Assembly (NCBI GenBank): GCA_905250115.1
Contig: CAJNOI010000106.1
Span: forward strand, 62,001-126,000
Origin: Adineta steineri
Lineage: Eukaryota > Rotifera > Eurotatoria > Adinetida > Adinetidae
Direction of reading: 5' to 3'
DNA: 64,000 bases
Part shown: one piece after another, positions 59,901 to 64,000 of the stretch
Layout: every line of letters starts with the position of its first letter
Numbering within the stretch: position 1 is the first letter of the stretch
Made by a program: the position numbers and the translations under genes
Notes under the pieces: generated by a model
The model's input: the letters and a program-made list of their open reading frames with translations, nothing else
Told to the model about the DNA's origin: nothing
Database searches by the model: none

Positions 59901-62900
59901 AAAGAAAGATGGAATCATATGTGGTGGAAGGTGAGATTGACAATGTTCACGTAGTTGTTCTTCATTCATATGAGAAGAAGATTGAACATAAGCAACTAAA
60001 TAATCATCATTCCATTTCATGACAACACAAGCAGAGATGGATGTAATATTAAGTAAACATCGTTCGATTTCTCCAAGTTCGATTCGTTGTCCATGAAGTT
60101 TGATTTGATGATCTTTTCTTCCTTGATAATGAAGAAGACCATTGCTATCCATTCTAACAAGATCACCTGTTCGATAAAATAGTTGACCATCTATTTCAAG
60201 AAGAGCTTTTGCAGTTAAGTCGTCACGTCCAAGATAACCAGCAAAGACACCTACTCCACCCACAAACATTTCTCCTTCTTGACCGATAACAGATGATTGT
60301 ATATATTCATTCATAGTTATACATCGATAGTTGGCCAGTGGACGTCCAATTGGAATGCTGATCATATTTTGATTTCTGCCTATGACATAACCTGTGCAAT
60401 CGACAGTTGTTTCTGCAGGTCCATAGATGTTCCATACAGAACAATCTTGTGGTAGATATGTATACAACTTATCAATAAGTTGAACTGTACTTATTTCTCC
60501 TAGAAAGTTTCAAGAATAAGTATTTAATAAATAAAATGCGAGACGTACCACCAGTATCAACATTACGCAAACTACTCAAATTTGGAATGCTGTGACTTTG
60601 TAGAAATTTTAACAAAGTATTGACATATGCTGGTACGCACTGTAAATATGATACCTGTTTTTCAGTCAACGTCTTCGTCATATATTCTAAATCCATATTT
60701 CCTTGAGGACCAAGCATGATAATCGTTGAACCAGTGATTAAAGCTCCGATGATTTCTTGAGTATGCACATCATATGAACAACTTGCCATTTGTATCATAG
60801 TATCCTCATTTGTGAATAAATGCCATCGAACAAGAGAATGAATGCAAGACAGCAAATTTCGATGACGAATTTGGACCTAAAAGGCGAAACTCAAATAAAA
60901 CTATTATTTAGACAAGAGTTCAACCTACTCCTTTCGATGTTCCTGTTGAACCACTAGTAAAAACAACATATGCAATACTGTCTACCGTTCCTACAATATC
61001 CGAAAGACGATCGATAATTATAGACCTGTTACTGAGGCCAATAGTCCATATTAAATCTATGTTACATGAAACGATTTCACTTGAAAACGTCAACGTTGTA
61101 GAATGCTGAACAAGAACAAGACAACTTTGAGTTTGTTGAGTAAGTGCATTTAAACGACGTTGTGGATCTCGAGGTGATAATGGACAATAAATACCACCAG
61201 ACATTTCAATCGCCATAATACCAATCACCTAGTCACAATCAATTTCAAACTTACATTAAATGTTACTCATCTTAATCAACTTACCATTGACAAACTTCGC
61301 TCAACACACTGACACACAACCTCACCTGGAACGACATGATATTCATTTAGAAGAGTTAAAGATAAGACTTGGACATAATACAAGAGCTCACAATATGACA
61401 ATGATTGTTCATCTAATTCAACAGCTAGCTTTTGTGGATGTTTCATTACTTGATACACAAACTCATGAGGAATACAAGTGCGAGGAGATGGAAATGATAT
61501 TTGTGTATTATTTAATGATTGCATTACATATTGTTCATTTGATAATNNNNNNNNNNNNNNNNNNNNNNNNNNNNNNNNNNNNNNNNNNNNNNNNNNNNNN
61601 NNNNNNNNNNNNNNNNNNNNNNNNNNNNNNNNNNNNNNNNNNNNNNTTTTACTTTTCATGTTCCAACGATGCTCTATTGTAAAAATACTAACTAGAAACG
61701 TATGTATGTTCGACTACAGAATGATCGTAAATATGACTGAAGGCTACAGTTTCTCAAGCATCATAAAATGATAAATTTAATTTTTTGTCTCAAACAATCA
61801 AAGTACAAAAGAAAAGATTTGTTTTTGAAAACTGAGATTTTCACGAATTTTTATGCAATATTTCACTTTTGTATTCTAGAATAAAATATTTACGGCACAT
61901 TTTACAGAGAATTTCAAGTAGTAAAGTTGACTATTAAAAAAAGTAATATTTGGAATACGATTGGTTTAGAAATTAGTATACACTTTTTACCAACTGATTT
62001 CCTTAATACTTTTTATAATGTCTTAATAATTAATTACGTCACCTATACTTTCTTCATATATACACTTTTTCAAATAAAAATTGTCTGAAAAACGTACCGT
62101 AGTTTAAGGTAGTTAATTTTCCAAAATATAATTACAAAATTAATTTTAAGACTGATAATAATTTTAAGTAAAATCTACTTTTAATTCATTTTCCTATTAA
62201 TAAATAAAGTGAAAGAAAGAGAATCAATTAAATGTTAATGTTGTGTTACAGATGTTGGCTCTTACTTTCTTATGTATGACACTTAAGTCATCGAAACATC
62301 GAATAGTTTCCTATTGATCATAGTCTTATATTCATTATCATATATTTAAAAAAATTTACTAAAAAATAATTAGTTTTATTTAAAATGTTAAATATAGATT
62401 CGCCTGAAAAGCGTCAAACTGTAGTATAAAGAAGCGATTTGCACTTGAACAGTGTCTAACCCTAATTTAAAAAGAGAAGTTATCGTCACCAAAATATGTT
62501 GTTGCTTTAATTGGTATTTAAAGAAACAGAATTGACCATAAGAAAAAAACTATCAAGTAACAGTGTTAATGATGATGATGCTATAATTAGATTATTATAA
62601 GATAACGAAATTGTTATTGATATTGATATAACTCATTATCTTCTGAATTAAATCTGAATTTTATTATATCAAATAAATATTTCAAAAAAAACTACCTAAA
62701 ACTTTAGAAACTAAACTATGTTTTACTCAGTTGTCATATTATTTTTAGCGTTCTAGTTGAAAACAATCATGCCAGAAACTTATCAGCTTTTTAATCACAA
62801 TTATTATCCTTATCATTACCACTAGACTTCATATATCTATACTATATATAATATTCTATCTGCAAAAAAGTTTGAAAGGATTTGACATTGAAGGTTAATA

Positions 62901-64000
62901 AGTGCTTTTCAGATTATATATTTTTACTCTGTATTGGAAAACAGACTAACGTAATGACCCTTGAACGAACACAAGTCAATCAACACTTTTAACTTCGAAA
63001 ATATAATATTTTTAAATAACACTCATGTCTCTCTTATCTAACTGATCGGTATCAATAAAAATAATCATATATATATAATAAATAGGAAAAAGACATACCT
63101 TCATTCGTCACATTTGATTGACGGTAAAAAGCTACGTGTTGTATTTCATTCATTTCATCTGGTAAGATAAGAGTAAGTTTGGCAATAGGTGCAGTTACTA
63201 AATCAGTCTGATTAACGTTGAAATTCATTGAAAAAAGTTGTTCGAAAAGATATTTAAATCTTTGTATCATTTTTGTGACTGTCGTGTCTTCAAATAGATC
63301 ACGTGAACAAATAAAACGACATGACAACATGTTGTCATCCGACATTGGATTGTAAATAAATCTTAACGTAAAATCAAATTTAGCCACTTCCGAAGACTGT
63401 TTTAATGATACTGATTGTAAACTAACATCACCGAAAGTAAATTGATCGTTAACTGAAGATTCAGTAATGAAATCAAAAGCTGTTTGAAGAAAAGGAGCAG
63501 TTGATTGATCAAGATGAAAATCACGAAGAATATGTTGAAGTGGATAATGAGAATGTTCAAGAATTAATAAACATTTTTCTTGCACATATTTAACAAGATC
63601 ATCAAATGACCATCGTGGGTCAAGTTGAGCACGATATGGTAATGTCGAAACAAACATTCCCATCATGTTCTGTAGTTCAGGTCTGTATCGATTAGCATTA
63701 ACGCATGAAATACATAAATCAGTTTGACTATATATTAACTTGAATAAAAATGTATAGAATGTAGCCAGTCCGAGCTGAAATGGTGTCACATGATGCAAAG
63801 AAGCATAATTAAGAAATGATGATGATATTTCTCTGTCGAAAGTGATGTGAACAGTAGAAGCGAAACCAGATCGTTGCTCATTAGATAAACACTGTTGATC
63901 AATTGGTAATGACAATCGATGTTCGAAATTACATCCTTCGAATTGCAAGCGCCAAAATTCACGTGACAACATCATGTCGATTAAACGTTCATGCACAGCA
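49943..64000 (-). CDS. Multimodular intron-containing NRPS with terminal methyltransferase, 5' end outside window
   Basis: Exons in transcription order: 63099-64000 (continues right), gap, 61285-61546, 60929-61228, 60549-60876, 59501-60499, 57940-59433, 56695-57248, 55540-56627, 55183-55482, 54797-55127, 52031-54739, 51778-51967, 50740-50969 and 49943-50581. Every visible junction keeps frame. Domain order is C(a)1, [gap], A1, PCP1, C(a)2, C(b)2, A2, PCP2, Pls-type terminal domain, methyltransferase. NRPSs activate amino acids as adenylates on A domains, load them on PCP phosphopantetheine arms and join them at C domains. At least two amino acids would be handled here. Short introns and flanking animal genes show it is resident in a eukaryotic genome; the family is bacterial or fungal by origin, so horizontal acquisition is inferred. 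No thioesterase is seen. It might be two adjacent genes if the 807-nt intron before the methyltransferase is not real. Confidence 0.8.
50970..51777 (-). other. Proposed 808-bp intron between NRPS end and methyltransferase
   Basis: Donor A|GTAAGC after 51778 and acceptor TTTTTTGTAG before 50969 join in phase (Ala-Lys-Leu across the junction). No stop-free or domain-like frame occupies it. If the two are separate genes, this is instead an intergenic region holding the methyltransferase promoter. Confidence 0.5.
51778..53830 (-). other. Pls-type NRPS terminal domain: membrane helices and hexapeptide-repeat segments
   Basis: Follows PCP2 without an intron. Hydrophobic helices lie near SLGIILLICQWLW, SHLIFYAICSRLF, KIFQVIVLCLLIYIHSILLI, IAFCWTLWSILGCFISVLLL and LLLTIYSLTGVISMLIIHTI. 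Between them are left-handed beta-helix-like hexapeptide stretches (YYLRLCGARVSIKAHI, KIGSYCSIGTRSILFDGV, ITLGSYTNLANGCSVLPGS). The end, SFEQRILKLAPVTIRKSCV to PFTLIMKNDLLLPNTQWKGL, matches the ending of the TIGR02353-type NRPS terminal domain as I recall it. The same domain occurs in the epsilon-polylysine synthetase Pls, where it sits in the membrane and replaces a thioesterase. Exons 52031-54739 (shared) and 51778-51967. Membrane-bound chain formation or release is an inference. Confidence 0.75.
53831..55812 (-). other. Adenylation domain 2 and peptidyl carrier 2
   Basis: A-domain core motifs in order: LTYCELLHYVQ (A1-like), FTSGSTGTPKA (A3), FDIHVQEI (A4), NLYGPAETTID (A5), GELCVGGAGVFAGYLGR (A6), YRSGDLVR (A7), GRKDHQIKLHGQRIELGEIE (A8) and NGKIDRKLLP (A10). 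The carrier motif is LGGTSLDAI; its phosphopantetheine Ser codon is at 53940-53942. Hand mapping to gramicidin synthetase numbering gives pocket residues D235, I236, Q239, H278, C299, S301, L322, I330 and D331, a tentative code I cannot match to a substrate. Introns fall after LSM, before VQVRH and inside GG|E. Confidence 0.82.
55813..57248 (-). other. Condensation domain C(b)2
   Basis: Starts PASFAQARIWLDERI (C1 motif) right after the splice junction. The C3 site reads HHALFDAPS: both His and the Asp are kept, but the canonical Gly of HHxxxDG is Ala. The C5-like motif is ITGLFENVIPLR. It runs directly into A2, so it is the normal C of module 2. Exons 56695-57248 and 55540-56627; the splice rebuilds the expected LDYAV motif. 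Confidence 0.78.
57249..57939 (-). other. 691-bp intron between tandem condensation domains
   Basis: Most introns of this gene are about 50-60 nt; this one is ten times longer and sits exactly where an A-PCP pair would be expected. No A- or PCP-like frame is visible on either strand. Confidence 0.55.
57940..59433 (-). other. Condensation domain C(a)2
   Basis: Single exon. Motifs: RPSFAQERIFLDEQI (C1), HHACFDGAS (intact HHxxxDG catalytic site), INANRYRSELVNMIGMFVST with LPYR (C4-C5), HSHYPLQHIL (C6 region). It ends KLSLILPEEVHEMEQIV, the usual C-to-A linker, yet no A domain follows. Highly similar to C(a)1, including the TNEG end and phase-1 donor. Confidence 0.8.
59501..61546 (-). other. Adenylation domain 1 and peptidyl carrier 1
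   Basis: Exons 61285-61546 (starts in the gap), 60929-61228, 60549-60876 and 59501-60499. Motifs: FTSGSTGTSKG (A3), YDVHTQEII (A4), NIYGPAETTVD (A5), GEMFVGGVGVFAGYLGR (A6), YRTGDLVR (A7), GRKDHQIKLHGQRIELGEIE (A8), NGKIDRKQLP (A10). Carrier motif IGGHSLLIMQ with phosphopantetheine Ser codon at 59685-59687. Hand-mapped pocket: D235, V236, Q239, Q278, V299, T301, I322, V330, D331, tentative. Intron positions and phases equal those of A2. Confidence 0.82.
61547..61646. other. Assembly gap (100 N) inside the NRPS gene
   Basis: A1 begins exactly at the gap with the C-to-A linker LSNEQYVMQSLNNTQ. By comparison with module 2, a C(b) domain of about 1.4 kb including introns should precede it. None is visible between here and 63099, so the placeholder probably hides it. 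Confidence 0.95.
61647..63098 (-). other. Long intron region between C(a)1 and the gap
   Basis: About 1.45 kb of AT-rich DNA with stops in all frames. It corresponds in position to the 691-bp intron between C(a)2 and C(b)2. No A, PCP or C motif is recognised. Confidence 0.5.
63099..64000 (-). other. Condensation domain C(a)1, N-terminal part outside the window
   Basis: Coding runs to the right edge. Visible parts: FWRLQFEGCNFEHRLSLP, VNANRYRPELQNMMGMFVST with LPYR (C4-C5), HSHYPLQHIL, and the linker IAKLTLILPDEMNEIQH ending TNEG with a phase-1 donor GTATGT. The HHxxxDG site lies beyond the edge. A paralogue of C(a)2. Confidence 0.8.

Noticed and set aside
49943..64000. Bacterial contamination as an explanation for NRPS and PKS genes
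   Set aside because: Short GT..AG introns interrupt conserved motifs in frame, and animal genes lie on the same scaffold; at most the join across N gaps could be questioned.
1..64000. CRISPR arrays, rRNA and tRNA genes
   Set aside because: No spaced direct-repeat array or rRNA-like block was seen; tRNA cloverleafs cannot be excluded by eye, so none is reported.

Overview
The window is eukaryotic, AT-rich, intron-dense DNA from a small-genome invertebrate. Most introns are 45-70 nt with GT..AG ends, intergenic spacers are short, and almost every recognisable protein is an animal family: T-box, NEK1-type kinase, DHHC6 palmitoyltransferase, NUDT17, SPCS1, GPLD1, LRRC14-like, claudin-like, SORBS-like SH3 and an RBM4-like RRM protein. 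The right third carries an intron-containing non-ribosomal peptide synthetase (NRPS), a methyltransferase with mycobacterial-type relatives and a polyketide ketosynthase. That mix fits a bdelloid rotifer, a group reported to carry horizontally acquired biosynthetic genes. The species call is inference.

Layout. 0.5-9.0 kb, plus strand: a SORBS-like gene with three C-terminal SH3 domains, surrounding a 1,063-codon low-complexity ORF. 10.1-10.9 kb: a small gene with a PP1-docking-like motif. 13.4-13.9 kb: a four-helix claudin-like protein. 17.4-19.7 kb: a TBX1/10-type T-box gene. 21.4-24.4 kb: a divergent pair, LRRC14-like (minus) and ZDHHC6-like (plus). 25.5-28.0 kb: a tight tandem pair, RBM4-like then NUDT17. 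28.0-31.4 kb: a gene-poor stretch with an assembly gap. 31.4-36.6 kb: a divergent pair, SPCS1 (minus) and a 22-exon NEK1 (plus). 37.1-39.7 kb: a DUF4781-like gene (minus). 41.2-41.7 kb: a small unknown gene. 42.3-44.7 kb: GPLD1 (minus). 45.3-47.8 kb: two tandem B-box/coiled-coil paralogues separated by a 329-bp palindrome.

48.2-64.0 kb, all minus strand: the biosynthetic block. In transcription order it reads C(a)1, assembly gap, A1, PCP1, C(a)2, C(b)2, A2, PCP2, a Pls-type multi-pass terminal domain, then a methyltransferase that appears spliced in frame to the NRPS end. A separate, gap-broken ketosynthase gene follows. A1 and A2 share three intron positions and phases and remain very alike at DNA level, so the introns were present before an internal module duplication. 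Two condensation domains lie in tandem with no A-PCP between them.

Exon boundaries were found by hand from GT/AG sites and frame continuity. For the fully modelled genes the exon lengths sum to a multiple of three, except NEK1, which has one extra base in an A-run. There are three N gaps (28510-28609, 48150-48159, 61547-61646). All family names are pattern recognition without a database search.
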